From NCBI GenBank assembly GCA_020726505.1, contig JAHLEZ010000023.1, positions 744,001 to 808,000 of the forward strand: a stretch of DNA of 64,000 nt, written 5' to 3'. The position numbers and the translations under genes are program-made. Shown here piece by piece: positions 34,533 through 46,430 of this stretch. The first letter of the stretch is position 1, and every line of letters begins with the position of its first letter. The notes under the pieces are model-generated. The model worked only from the letters and a program-made list of their open reading frames with translations, did no database searches and had not been told where the DNA came from. This stretch comes from Leptodontidium sp. MPI-SDFR-AT-0119 (lineage: Eukaryota; Ascomycota; Leotiomycetes; Helotiales; Leptodontidiaceae).

Positions 34533-35856
34533 CTAACCTATAGGCCCGTTGTAGCGTGGTCCCATTGGTATATGTGGCCAAGATGGCCCAGGTGGACCAC
34601 CTGAGAATCCCCCACTAGACCCGGCTGAAGCATCGAAATGGATATTGCGAACAATGGTGCCGAGGAATTCTAGTCCGTAGTCCCATAATCCTTTCTCGTA
34701 TGTTTGAGCACCAGTTCCTTGCTCTGAGGCTCCATCTGAAGACGAGGACGACTGAGGCGGATCCTTAGGCGGATCCTTCTTGGGTGGCTCTTGTTTAGGT
34801 GGCTCTTGCTTGGGGTTGTCTTGCTTGGGGTTGTCTTGCTTGGGGTTGTCTTGCTTGGGGCTGTCTTGCTTTGGCTTCTCTGCATTTTCCTCTTCCGGTC
34901 CAGGGGCAGTCGAAGAAGATGAGGAGGCGGGGTTGGAGGTGGAGTTATGGGTAGACGCAGGAGTAAGGCCGAGGGATTGGCCCGCTGCAGTGTGCTCTAG
35001 AGGAAGACCTGTTCCTAGTTCCTGGACAATTTGAGGGTCTCGCGGGTTGATACTTCCATAATGACGGTGGATCATATCTTTAGCATACTCCACGATGTCG
35101 TCGCGGTCGTCATCCCACTCGAGAAATACGCCCGTGTCTTGCCCATCTTCGTACTTCCGGCCATGCTGATAGCGGCTGATAGCCCTTGAACGGACCAGAA
35201 CTCTTTTACCTTTTCGAGACGGTTTGCAAGCCTTGTATTATACGCCAGCTTCTGCTTCTCCTTGTGTGCTTCCCAAAAGGTTGTAACATCCGTGACCTGA
35301 GTCATGTATTCGTCGCCGCAAACTCCTCGAGCAAAACGCAAGAGCTTCTCATCCATTTCGTTGACTCGAATATGATGCATCGGGGTTATGAGGAGGACGC
35401 CAATGATTCGGGCGTGAGGTCTGACGGCTTCGATTCCCTTGACGACCTCGTGGAACACTTCAGATTCACACCCGTGGTCAAAACCGGGCGTGTCCATGAT
35501 ATAGTAATTTTTGCCGTTGATGCCCGCCTTCTCGATCTGGAATTTCTTCGTGACTTAAGAGAAATTAACAAGGAGAGTTGAAAATGGTCAGGGACGAAAC
35601 GGCTCTCATACCTGAGTCGGCAGCCTCCATCGAGTGACCAAGTGTCCCAGTGAGGTATTCTAGCAATAAGGACTTCCCAGCTCCGGTCTCTCCCAAAAGG
35701 ATGATGACGTTCGCAGGTTCATCCTTCCGTCTGCCAAAGTTAGTAGAGGTTATCGTTAAGGCAGGGACTAACCTACGCTTTTCCCATCAGACTGAGGCAT
35801 CGCTGCGTCCGCTCAGTGACAGTGCTAGCGTCTTGACCGTGTGATGTAGAATCCAT
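34533..35856 (-). CDS. AIG1/GIMAP-like P-loop GTPase, probably frameshifted
   Basis: Exons 35856-35777, 35730-35612 and 35553-34533. Introns are 46 bp (GTAGGT, TACTAAC, GGCAG) and 58 bp (GTATGA, TTAAG), both in phase. The Walker A/G1 motif GETGAGKS is at residues 40-47 and the G3 motif DTPG at 88-91, followed by an H-x-I-R-x-N-E-M-D segment. This fits AIG1-type GTPases, which fungi have as short cytosolic proteins of unknown role. Near 35183-35185 the frame breaks. Adding one G to the run restores A-I-S-R-Y-Q-H-G-R followed by the conserved D-x-G region. A 44-bp intron from GTAAAA is the weaker alternative. The tail has about five P-K-Q-D-N-like repeats and a Gly/Pro-rich end. Confidence 0.75.
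34796..34880. repeat. 15-bp coding tandem repeat in the GTPase tail
   Basis: About five to six copies of a 15-bp unit, three nearly identical (GGTTGTCTTGCTTGG on the plus strand), encoding P-K-Q-D-N or P-K-Q-E-P on the minus strand. Likely variable in number between strains. Confidence 0.8.
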
Positions 35857-36360
35857 GGCTTGCAATGTTCCTGGGATCTAGTGGTAGGTAGAGATTCCGA
35901 TAGATCAAGTCGTTTGCACCAAGTAGTACAGAAAAGCTGGGGTTGGCTCATGAAGGACTGGTCTTTAGGCTAGTAGATAAATGCCAGCGCAGATGAGGAG
36001 ATTGGCAGTGCAGATTAGGTTGACGCAACTGGGTCCAATTAACCACGCCACAGTCAGCCTTGCGAGCCCTACCTGCGTGGCGTAGTCGATAGGACATCCT
36101 AAACTCAGTTTTGGCGCGCGCTTAGTGTCTAGATTTATCCCAGTGAATTTTGTCGATTTGCTACACGGTCCCTGTTAAGTGGGCACAGCTAACTAGACGA
36201 CCGCCATCCTTATGCCCTGAACTGTAATTAGCTTTGCAGAGTTGAAATAGAAAGGCCGAAAGAAAACTTATAGATCGTAATTTCTATTTGTTGTGCGATC
36301 TTTCATGTCGTAGAATATCTTTACCGGAGTTTCCACATTAGTATGCCCACTACAAGCGTC
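35857..36360. other. Upstream region of the GTPase gene
   Basis: Normal composition, no open frame of note. It separates the GTPase start (35856) from the 3' end of the next minus-strand frame at 36361. Promoter elements are expected but none stands out. Confidence 0.35.
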
Positions 36361-38160
36361 TTACTCACCTATTCCATCTATAGTAGATACAAACCACACA
36401 ATGTCCTGCACCGCCGCCAGCTCCGTGGTCAGTGCTGGGACACAGCTATCGGAGATTTATTATAAGTATAGGCTCGACAATTACGTATTTGTAGATTTGA
36501 CATTTTTAGTATCCGATATAATTCCATTATATTACGCGGGATATTAGGTTTAATTTTTTATTAATATAATCGCCGGTTTCTTAGACTTAATAATAGTCGA
36601 GGGGCTAACAGTAATAAGTTTTGAGGTCGTTAAGAAAATAAGGGAGTAACTAACGTATATATTAGAATTTAATTTAACGCGCCGGCTAAGATTTAATATA
36701 AAACTGTCTTATAACGGGCTACTGTAATTACTATAATACGAAGTCTTAGACTTTATATCAATAGTAAGTTTAAATATTTTATAAGTCCTTGTTTTAGCGG
36801 TTACTAACTTTAGTTCAGTTTCTAAAGTATTTATACTTAGTACTAAGGGAGGGAGCGAGTTAGTTATTAAGGCTAACTTAATAAATTAAGTATTATAGTG
36901 GCTCTAAAATTCACGTAACTTAGAGTCTTTACGCTCGGCGTCGCGTTAGTAGCGTTAGTAAATCTTATGTGTATATAAGTCTTAGACTTTAATTAGTTTA
37001 TTATAGCTTATTATTAGGGGGTAATCTAATAGTTAAATAAGCTGTCGTTTAGCGGCATTTAAGAGTACTTCGTGATATTATAGTTATAATTTACTAATAA
37101 TTACTTTATAGTTTCTTAAGTGAGTAATTAAGAAAGGAGTAAATGATTATAAGCGCTTATTAATTATTAAATTTAATGTAATATAATAATTAATAGTTTA
37201 GCTAGTCTTGCTATTAAATCCTTTAATAAGGACAAGTGAGAGTAATAAGTGAATTAAAGGTTTTAAGAAGAAAGAAAGAGACTTTAAAAAAGAGTAATTA
37301 ATAAAATAATAACTATTAACTCTAGAATTAAAAAGTATAAGTAACTTATATATAAGTCTATTCTTAGAAAGAGCGATGTGAGTAGTAAGTGTTAGTCTAC
37401 TAAGAAGCTTCGTAAGGTTAAAATGTCGTATATCTCGTACTATACTTAAGAAAAAGCCTTTACTTAAGTTAAGTCTTTTACTTATAAAGTAAGTTCTTTT
37501 ACTAATAAGTCGTTATTATTATTTATAGCTTAGTTATTAAATATAAGACTACCGTCGTCGCTATTTACTTTTATCTTATTTACACGGGAAGTATAATTAT
37601 AACTAAGGAGTTGTTAAGAGAAATGCCGATGGGCATTTACTAGTGTTTAAGCACAAAGTATATTGGCTCGTGTAGAGATTTGTAGACTTAAGGGTTAATT
37701 AATTACTCGTCGCTAAGATAAAGAAGTAATAAAAACTTAAAGTAATTTTCTTATAGTCCTTAAGGAGGCATCGACTTCACGGCGGGAGTAAGAATTTATA
37801 CTTGTCACTAAGGGACTAAAGCGGCTAACGTAAATAGTACTCTTTATAATTTGTCCTTAGTCTTTAGCTTAGATTACTTTTATATACTCTTTTAAGGTCT
37901 TAGCTCTTTACTATTCGTAGAATAGTTACTTATATAAGCTGTGACGGAGGCACTCAAGACAGACAGATTCAAGACAATACACTTCGTACTTAGGACAATA
38001 GATACAGAAGAAGGACAGCTGTAGCTGTAGCTGACCCCTATATCCTCAAAGCTGAAACACTAGCCCCTAAACACGTGACGTCAGCACCAAGACCGTCACA
38101 TAAGCGAGATAAGAGCTTGTCTTATAAATCTATTTTAAGTATTACGTTATTAGTTACGTC
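36361..38160 (-). pseudogene. RIP-damaged gene of unknown family; unmutated 3' end
   Basis: On the minus strand a protein-like frame runs from about 38100 to 37170. After a frame change (possible intron near 37100-37170) another runs from about 37140 to TAA 36361. Stops are TAA/TAG except one TGA. Upstream of ~36455 the DNA is AT-rich and mutated. From 36455 down it is GC-normal and open (residues around D-S-C-V-P-A-L-T-T-E-L). A perfect donor GTGAGT at 36368 with an ACTAAT branch suggests one more short exon ending near 36280. Charged segments (N-A-A-K-R-Q-L, R-D-A-E-R-K) look genuine. A solo LTR (37940-38100) interrupts the 5' part. I do not recognise the protein. Confidence 0.45.
37940..38100. 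repeat. Solo LTR (161 bp) with TAAGC target duplication, barely mutated
   Basis: Starts TGTGACGGAGG and ends GACCGTCACA, with terminal inverted TGTGACGG/CCGTCACA. Flanked by TAAGC on both sides (37935-37939, 38101-38105). It is rich in intact CpA while its surroundings are stripped of it. Most simply a solo LTR from a recent insertion. A short non-autonomous DNA element is possible but 5-bp duplication and TG...CA favour an LTR. Confidence 0.75.
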
Positions 38161-38600
38161 GCCTTAGTTAATAAGAGTCTTAAACTAGTAGTAGAAGTCC
38201 TAAAAGGTTTGTCTTACGGCTTTTATTTTTAACACGGAGTAAAGGTTACACGCTATTTATTATTTATAAGAGTTAGTCTAGAATTTAATTACTTAATTAA
38301 CTAAGTCAAGAGTATTTATTAAGTTTCTATTATTATTAAGTATTAAAGATAAAAAAGAGGGTTCTAGAAACGTGCGAGTCATTCCTTTTATTTATAAAAG
38401 TAATTAGTTCTTTTAATAATTGTCGTTAACGAAGTATTAGTCGTATTAGCGTATAACGTTTTAAACTTAGACTTCTTATAAATATAAATTATAATTAATA
38501 TTATTTAAGAGCTTATTATTTAAATTAAAGATCTTCTCGATTCACGAGACTATAGACATTTAAGATATCTTAAAGAAAGAAGGGGAACGGCGGCGAAGGG
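38161..38600. other. AT-rich RIP-mutated spacer
   Basis: Between the unknown damaged gene and the family A LTR. Possible extension of that gene's 5' part, but no frame is convincing. Confidence 0.35.
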
Positions 38601-38902
38601 TGTTACGACCTACGATGCGCCTCGTATTCTAACCGACACAGGCTCGTAGCATCGCTGGCTATGTGACGGCGCTAAGCCCGATAGGGAAGATTAAGTGGCG
38701 AGCCTGCGACATATTGACGTAAATAGCACTTGACTACGTTAGGCCTTATTAGAAGAGTTCTTTATATATATATACTTAAGCCCTCCTTTATAGAGAGCTC
38801 TCTTTTCCTCTTTGTCTTTTCTTCTCGATTTTAAGTGTAACTTTAGGTCTAAATATAAAGTTAGAGTCTACTTGTTATATTAACCTTTTATTAGTCGTAA
38901 TA
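38601..38902 (+). repeat. 5' LTR of Gypsy A3
   Basis: 302 bp, TGTTACGACC...AGTCGTAATA. The first ~150 bp are near-identical to 7167-7320, the second half is strongly mutated. Confidence 0.88.
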
Positions 38903-39830
38903 TAAGAAAAGACTAATACCCTTTTATTATAAAGCGTTATATTTTACTTAGTCTTGCGCCTTGTCGACTTGCCCTTATAATAAGTTAATAACAAGCCTTA
39001 ATACTTTAGCTTATTTAATAAATAAGTACCTCTCTACTTTAATAATAAACTGTCTTAGAGAAAGCTAAATATTCTCTCGCGATTAACTTACTTTGCCGTA
39101 ACTTGACGCGCACTATTATTTTAAAACGTATATTTAATTAATAAATCGATTAATAACCTTAAATACCCCTTAACTCTACCTTATTACTTTTACCGACCTC
39201 TCCTCCTCGTCGGCGAAGTTCTAGAGAAAGAAGCGCCCCTGTCTAGCTAGGCTTTATTAATACTCTCATCCCTTCGGTCGAGACTCTCTCAGAGGAACTA
39301 GAGAGCTCTAACGGATTCGACTTAGACCCGGAAGACAAACCCCAGTTCTTCGACGTATCGCTAGAGCCTACCGACATAGAGGGCCTTACCCCCGCTTAAC
39401 AAGCTAAGGTCGACTAACTAATTAAGGACTCTGTTAACTCTGCTGTCGCCGCCGCTGTCACTTAGGCCCTTACTTAATATACTACTAATAACCCTTGTCA
39501 AGAGACTCACACTTCCTCCCCTTCTTCTAACTAATTAACTTATACTCTTATAGTTAACCTCTAGTTAACCGCCAACTATTACTTACTAAAGCTAGATATA
39601 TTAATCTTAGTAATAGAGCCTTTTAAAGTCAAGTACCCCCGACTCCCCTTTAGTAATTATAAAGGAGATATTAAATATAATACTTAAAAGATAAAAATAA
39701 AGTTATTTTTAAAAGAGTACTTTAATAACTTTAAGAGTAAAATATCTTAAGTTAAAGCTTACTTCTAGTGTATTATTAGTGAAGTTAAGACTATTATCTT
39801 TTAATATATAAATCTTAATTATATTAAAAC

Positions 39831-40044
39831 TGTCGGTATATACTCGTTTGTAAGGGGGTGGTATTAAAAAGGTAGCACGTAGCACGAAAACCTGTGGTTT
39901 GTATGTTTTATTATACCCTTTATTTTATATGAAGGTTTAAAGAAGGAGCTCGAGGGAGAGCTCCCTTATATACTAGCTAAGAGGTCACGTGGTGCATGTG
40001 GCACACGTGACCCCGGCATTCAGGCTTAACTATATATCCCGACA
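39831..40044. repeat. Left LTR of element D
   Basis: 214 bp. Its second half (from about 39930) is identical or nearly so to the right LTR, and contains the inverted E-box pair at 39983-40012. Confidence 0.88.
39983..40012. promoter_or_regulatory. Inverted repeat with two CACGTG boxes in LTR D
   Basis: GGTCACGTG and CACGTGACC form a perfect 9-bp inverted repeat around a 12-bp spacer, with an extra CACGTG palindrome in each arm. The same block recurs in the right LTR (41586-41615). bHLH or bZIP factors bind CACGTG in fungi, so it may be a transcription control site. Inference only. Confidence 0.5.
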
Positions 40045-40656
40045 CTAGTAATTCTTACTTTCTTGTCATCGAAAGCTATAGTTAAGCTTATATAAGATTA
40101 AGAATAATAAAATTCTCCTTTTTAAACCTTTTATTAATTTAACTACTTTAAATAAGGGGTCTATACGAGGTCTATACAAAGTTAAAACACCCTTAAATAA
40201 TTATTCTTTTAAACCTTCCTTCCCCTTTTAATTTACTTGTCTTAAACGCTAAATATTATTAGTTATAACGTACGTATAATTATCTTATTATAAGAAGAAG
40301 GGGGTAGTCGTTCGTAAAAAAGGGAAAAAGTATTCGTTATTGTCTTAAAAGAAGTCGGTCTTTTATTATATTATTAAATTAACGGCTTTATATAAAAGAA
40401 AAAAGGGGCTCCTCACGGCTTTTAAAGACTTAATTAAGAGCTTAGAAAGAGGTCTTCGCTAGCTGTTCTTATTACTTCGTATAATAATTTATAGCCTTAC
40501 TTTATTTCCTTACTTTAAACTTAAAATGCTATTAATTATAAATCTAACGTCTTAAATCCTTTAATAGTGTTTTATCTTAAGCTTTAAGGCCGGTTCTAGG
40601 AAAAGGACACTATATAGTAAGGAAAGGGGAGGGGGGGGGGGGCTTTATAAGCTAGT

Positions 40657-40964
40657 TATATAAAAGGTGACGGCTTTATATAAGAAGAGGAAGAAGTCGA
40701 GTACTTAGCGAAGAGCCTCGTAAAAGGAGGAGTGTTATTTATATTATATAAGAGGTGGCGTCTTATATAAAGGGTATAAAGCTCAGCGAAGAGCTCGCAG
40801 AGGGAGGAATATTATTTATATTATACGAGGGGTAACGTCTTATATAAAGGGTATAAAGCTTAGTAAAAAGCTTATAAAGGGAGGAGTATTATTTATATTA
40901 TATAAAGGGTAGCGTCTTATATAAAAAATATAAAGCTTAGTAAAGAGCTTGTAAAAGGAAGAGT
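40657..40964. repeat. 77-bp tandem array inside element D (4 units)
   Basis: Units begin at about 40657, 40734, 40811 and 40888, each holding TTATATAA and AAAGCT(C/T)AG(C/T) words. The last three units align closely. Confidence 0.8.
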
Positions 40965-41433
40965 AATGTTTATATTTACGTTTCGTGAATTTTTAAATCG
41001 TACGAATTATCTTCTTTTATTAGTCGTTAACGTAAGGTTTAATTAGTTTGCCTCTTTAGTTTATCTTTATAATTGTCGTTATATAAAAGGGTTAAGCAGT
41101 AATAAAATACGAGTTTATACTCGTACGAGCTCCTTTTTAAGCTTAAAACGTCTTTTATATAACCTTCGTAATATTTTACTTGTAGTATAAAGTATATACC
41201 CGCGAGTACGTATTTTATACCTTTTAAGTATTTAATAAAGTCGTTTATAAGTCTTTTATTATTATAAAGAGGAGGGCGGTTTCGTATAAAAGCGTGAGGT
41301 TATTATAAGGTATAATTTAAGTACTAGAGGCGAGTACTCTTTATATAAAGCTCTTAAATTAACAGTCGGCGACGGCGAGTATAACCTTGTCTTTAAAAGT
41401 CTTAAATACAAGTATTAAGAACACATTTATAAA

Positions 41434-41647
41434 TGTCGGTATATATTTGTTTATAAAGGGGTAGTATTAAAAAGGTAATACGTAACACAAAAACTTATAG
41501 TTTATATACTTTATTATGCCCTTTATTTTATACGAAGGTTTAAAGAAGGAGCTCGAGGGAGAGCTCCCTTATATACTAGCTAAGAGGTCACGTGGTGCAT
41601 GTGGCACACGTGACCCCGGCATTCAGGCATGACTATATATCCCGACA
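41434..41647. repeat. Right LTR of element D
   Basis: 214 bp. The first ~100 bp show RIP-type transitions relative to the left LTR; the last ~110 bp do not. Confidence 0.88.
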
Positions 41648-44600
41648 AAAACCTTTAATATAGTAGCCGATATATTAAAGGCGCTAGACTAGTGATTCTT
41701 CGACTATAACTAAGTCTAAGCCGCTAAGAGACTTTATAATTAACTTACTATAAGGAGTATAACGTATAATGACTTTTAGATTAAATTTACGTTATATATA
41801 GTTATAAGCAAGATCACTCGCGCTTACTAGTTCGAGGACGTATATAAGAAGATATCTTTAACTCTTAAACACATAATCTATATTAAGAAGTATAAAATAG
41901 ACGGCAATTACACTGCTTTTAACGAGTTCTTAGCTATTACGGACTAAGAGAGCTAAAATATTACTTTAGAGGAAGCCGTCTCGACCCGTAAAGCTCAGCC
42001 TAACGTGGCCTTTAACACTAACGACTCGCGCGGCATCTTTAAGAAGGACAACTTACGCTCGACCTCACTTACCCCCGCTTCTTACGCGTGGAGACTACCG
42101 ACTTTAAGACAGTCGTTAGATGTCCGCTAGCGTACGCCCTCTCCTTCGCCTGTCTTACGCCGGCCTAAGTCACTTATACCTCCTCTTACACTTAAGGACG
42201 TCTCTTTTAACACTTGTCTTTATTATAATAAGACCGGCTATTAAGCTAGCGACTGTCTTAAGCGCTATAAAGACTAAGCTCTCAATAAGTCAATTTTTTA
42301 GTTAGTCGTTAGTAAAGATTTAGAGACTAACGAGTTATTAAAAAACTCTTAAGCTATAATAAAGACTTATACTTTAATATAAGTCATAACTTATAAAAGG
42401 ACTTAACTTTTGATTTCCGTGCTCTTATTAAAAGACGACAGTTCTTAATTAGTATTAAATTAAAAAAGAATAGATTCTTTATTAAAACACTTATATATAT
42501 TAATAATAAAGCTAATATTTTTAGTATTATTAAAACCTCTTTTATATACTAACTCGCTAAGTAATTCGATATTTTTTTTATAGCCCTCCCTTAGTTAATT
42601 GTCTTAAATAGTTATAATAATAGGAAAAGTAAGCTAATTAATAGAGCCGTCTTACTTACTTTAACAATTAACTGCCGGCGAATTAACTTCCCCTTTCTAA
42701 TAACTAACTTAGGAAATACTAACGTCTTAATAAGCCGGAAGTTCCTTAAGTATTACGACTTAAAGTAGTTATATATAAAAAACTATAATCGACTAAAATA
42801 ACTAATAAATATACTTATTTAGCCGTACTTTAACTGATAAGTCTTTATTAATATTAACTATTCTAATAAGTTAATTATTAAGTCTTATTAACTTAATACG
42901 GAATAAAGGGATGCCCTTATAAATATAAATAATTACTACTAAAAGTAAGCTAAGATTACGGCACTCGACGATTCCCTTAATTTAAAAGTCCTTATACGAC
43001 TTACCGCTAGCGTCTCGCCGACTCGACCCTCGAGCTTCGCTAGAGAGGTTAAAGAGCGCCTATAAGTTATAGAAGATTAATTAAACTCTTTAATATCCCG
43101 TGATTTAAAATTATTACTTAAAAATAAGAAAGCCTATAAAGCCTCCCTAGCGAATTATTAGTTAAAGGCACTTATTATAAAGATTTTCCTTATATTAATA
43201 ACGGCGATGTCTATAACGTATTTTTAACTTAAAGAAACTAAAAAGAATAAAGTAAAAACCTTTATAATATTAATATATAAGATTAATTAAGAGCTAATTT
43301 AACGTCGGCAAGTGGCCTTAAACTAATTGAGTGTCAAGCTAGTATTGATAAACAGAGACTTGACTCTAAAAGAGGCTTTAGAGGCTAAGTACGCGTAAAA
43401 TAACAAACTAATAAGTAAGAAGTTTTTTTTATAGAATATTAAGAGTATACTCCTCTCTTCTCCCGGCGAGCCTCTGACAAGTTACTAGCGTATTATTAAG
43501 ACGTAAACTATTAGATCGAGCTTATTAAGAAGAACGACTTGTCCTTTAAACCTTTTTAATATATAACTAAAGAATAGTTATTAGAGATTAAGTAATATAT
43601 TATTAATAACTTATATAAAGGTTTTATTAAGCCCTTTAGTACATTATATATAGCCCCTATTCTCTTTATTAAGAAAGCCGACGGCAGTCTCTAGTTATAC
43701 GTCGACTACTAGAAGTTAAATACCTTATTAAAGAAGAACTTATACTTAATCCCTTTAATTAATAAAATAATAATACGTATTTATAAGGCAAAAGTCTTCA
43801 CAAAGCTTAATATTTAGTAAGTTTTTTATTATATTTATATGTCCCTTAAAAGCAAAGACTATACGACTTTCTATACTTAATATAATATATATAAGTATAA
43901 GGTCCTCCCTTTTAGGCTTATAAATAGTCCAGCGACTTTTTAGTAATTTATTAATAATATTCTTATAGAATACTTTAACGACTTCTATATAACTTGTATA
44001 AACGACATCCTCATTTACTTATTAACTCCCGAAGAACACGAGGTTTATATTAAGAAAGTAATAGTAATATTATAAGTACATAGACTTTAAGCCGATATTA
44101 AAAAGTCTAAGTTTAATATATAAAAGATAAAGTTCTTAGGATTTATTATTAGAGTTAATAACGTAAAAGTAGACTTAGAGAAGATTAGTGTAATTAAGGA
44201 CTAATAATACACTAATAATATATAAAGTATATAAAGTTATTTTAACTTTTATAACTTTTATTATTATTTTATTAAAGACTATAGTCGCATTACACGACCC
44301 CTTATATTACTTATTAAAAAGGACGTTCCCTTAGTTTTTAATAACGCCTATAAGAACACTTAAAAGACTTTCTAAGAAGCCTTTTAGTTTACGTTAGTTC
44401 TTTGTTATTATGACTTTATTAAGTAAACGCGACTAAAGACAGACTCTTTTAATAAAGTTATTACTAAGATTTTATCTTAACTTTAAAAAGACGACACCTT
44501 TTACCCTGTAAAATACTTTTTTAAGACTATAATAAACCCTAAGCTTAATTACTTAATTTATAATAAAGAAATATTAGCGATTTTCTAGTTATTTAAGTAA

Positions 44601-45800
44601 TATTACTTAGAGCTCTTAAGTGCCTAGAAAAATGTCTTTATTTATATAGACTACTAAGCCCTAAAGTACTTTATAACTACTAAGGACTTTACGGCTAAGT
44701 AGGCTTAATAAGCTGAGTTCTTTATAGACTTTTATTTTATAATTATATATTATACTAAGAGGACTAATACGTTAGCCGATACCTTGTCTCGATAAGATTA
44801 AGACTTCACGGCTATAGAGGCACGTAAGCGAGTTATCCGTAATTAATAGTTAATTCTAAAGAACAAAATTAACTTATAAGTCGCTAGTAACCTCTAACTC
44901 TCTGCCGTCGACTTTATAAACCCTTATATCGAGGTCATAAAGATAATACCCTTAACACTTATAGAGGCTATAATCCCAGATCACGATACTAAGCCACGTG
45001 ACAAACTAGAGCCAGAACCTGAGCCTAATATAAGAGTTTTAGTCGACCTAGAGATCTCTACGCCGGAAGAGCTTGATCTTAACTCTATAATAGCCTATAA
45101 CATCACAGAATACGATATTATTAATTAAGTACTCTTAATTAATAAGCCGTCGCCCTCGCTAGAGCCTCTCTAATAAAAAGCTAAGGAATAATTACTAAAT
45201 TACGAGCTAATAAATAACAAGTTACTTTTTTAGGGACGTTTATAAGTGCCCTTAGAACCGCCGGAGCTTCGCACGACACTTATTTATTATATACACTCTT
45301 AACCTTTAGTAATACACGCGGGGATTAAAAAGATAAAGGCATTATTAAGTCGTAAATATTATTAAAACAGCCTTATTACGGACATAGCTTAATATATAGT
45401 AAACTGTAATTACTCTTAATAAAAAGCCCGTAAGGATAAGACCTCTAGTTTCTTATACCCCTTACTAATCCCTACTTAGTTATATTAACACTTAATAATA
45501 GATTTTACTAAACTTTTAATTAATAAAAAGGGCTATAACTTCGCTATAATTATTATTGACCGCTTATTTAAGAAACTGATCTTAATACCTTATAATAATA
45601 TAATTACAGCTAAGGGCATAGTTATTCTCTTCTTTATTTATTAGACTTAACACTTTAATATACTAGACTTTATTGTCTTAAACTAAGGACTTTAGTTCGT
45701 CTCCTCTTTTTAAAAAGAGTACTATTATATCCTCGGGACTAAAGTAAAGCTTATAACAGCGTATAACTTAAACGTCGACGACTAAATAGAAGTAACGAAC

Positions 45801-46074
45801 TATTAGTATTTAACTAAGGTTCGATACTTAATATTAAGGTGACAAAGAATACAACAAGTGAAGTCTAATTAAATATATTCCGTGTGTCCCTTTTGTACGA
45901 GAGGGACAACTACTTTAAATACATTAAATACTTAACTCCGTAGTTTGTATAAGTATTACTCGTACAAAACTAAGAGGTAAGGTATAAAACTAAGTTTCAT
46001 TAAGTTAAGAGAGACGACTATTTTTAGAAGTTATTAGAGTAAGAGAATGCCCCTTAGTTAAGGCTATCTTAACA
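45801..46074. repeat. Left (3') LTR of Copia E
   Basis: 274 bp, TATTAGTATTTAAC...CTTAACA. Matches 53628-53795 over their shared part, apart from a segment (about 45885-45950) absent from the right copy. Confidence 0.7.
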
Positions 46075-46371
46075 CTAGTAACTCTTCTTTTGTCAGAAGA
46101 AAAAAAAAAAAACTGTCTTACTTTCCTTTTTTTTCCTTTATATAAAGTGTGCGTAACTTAGTACATTATCTCTAGCTCCTCTTTTCCCTTTATACGAAGT
46201 ACGTGCCTTATGTGACTTCGACTCGTTATATTAAATAGTAACTACTTTAAGAAGGAACGACTTCGTTCCTTCTTTATACGTCTCTTATTAGCTAACTATT
46301 AGCTTTTCTTACGTATAAAAGAGATTTTTTTAAATTCCCTTTTCTCTTCTTCTTCTCTTCTTTTTTAACTA

Positions 46372-46373
<2 letters not shown>

Positions 46374-46429
<56 letters not shown>

Positions 46430-46430
46430 G
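46374..46430. repeat. (AAT)n microsatellite
   Basis: About 18 perfect trinucleotide units inside the 3' non-coding part of Copia E. Confidence 0.9.

Larger units (their letters stand above)
39831..41647 (-). mobile_element. Non-autonomous LTR element D (1,817 bp)
   Basis: Two 214-bp LTRs (TGTCGGTATATA...ATCCCGACA) and a perfect AAAAC duplication (39826-39830, 41648-41652) define it exactly. The 1.39-kb interior has no gag or pol, a run of twelve G (40631-40642) and a 4 x 77-bp tandem array. A ~99-bp interior block (40992-41090) matches 53489-53587 inside Copia E, and the sequence just inside the left LTR (CTAGTAATTCTT) resembles that in E (CTAGTAACTCTT). It is probably a deletion-type relative mobilised by an E-like Copia element. 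Strand is inferred from E. Confidence 0.85.
38601..45800 (+). mobile_element. Gypsy family A copy A3, split by elements D and E
   Basis: Plus-strand copy: 5' LTR (38601-38902), gag (38903-39830, resumed at 41653), zinc knuckle (about 42208-42250), protease region, RT (about 43500-44200), RNase H (about 44400-44800) and integrase up to about 45800, where Copia E was inserted. It is the most AT-rich of the family copies, with TAA/TAG stops every few codons, and mutations have also destroyed catalytic residues. The remainder of its 3' end should lie beyond the window if the nest is intact. Confidence 0.85.

Noticed and set aside
34780..35034. 84-codon plus frame with Cys-Leu-Gly repeats
   Set aside because: Antisense reading of the 15-bp repeats in the GTPase tail.
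40657..40964. CRISPR-like array
   Set aside because: Units are contiguous 77-bp tandem repeats without spacers, inside a eukaryotic LTR element.
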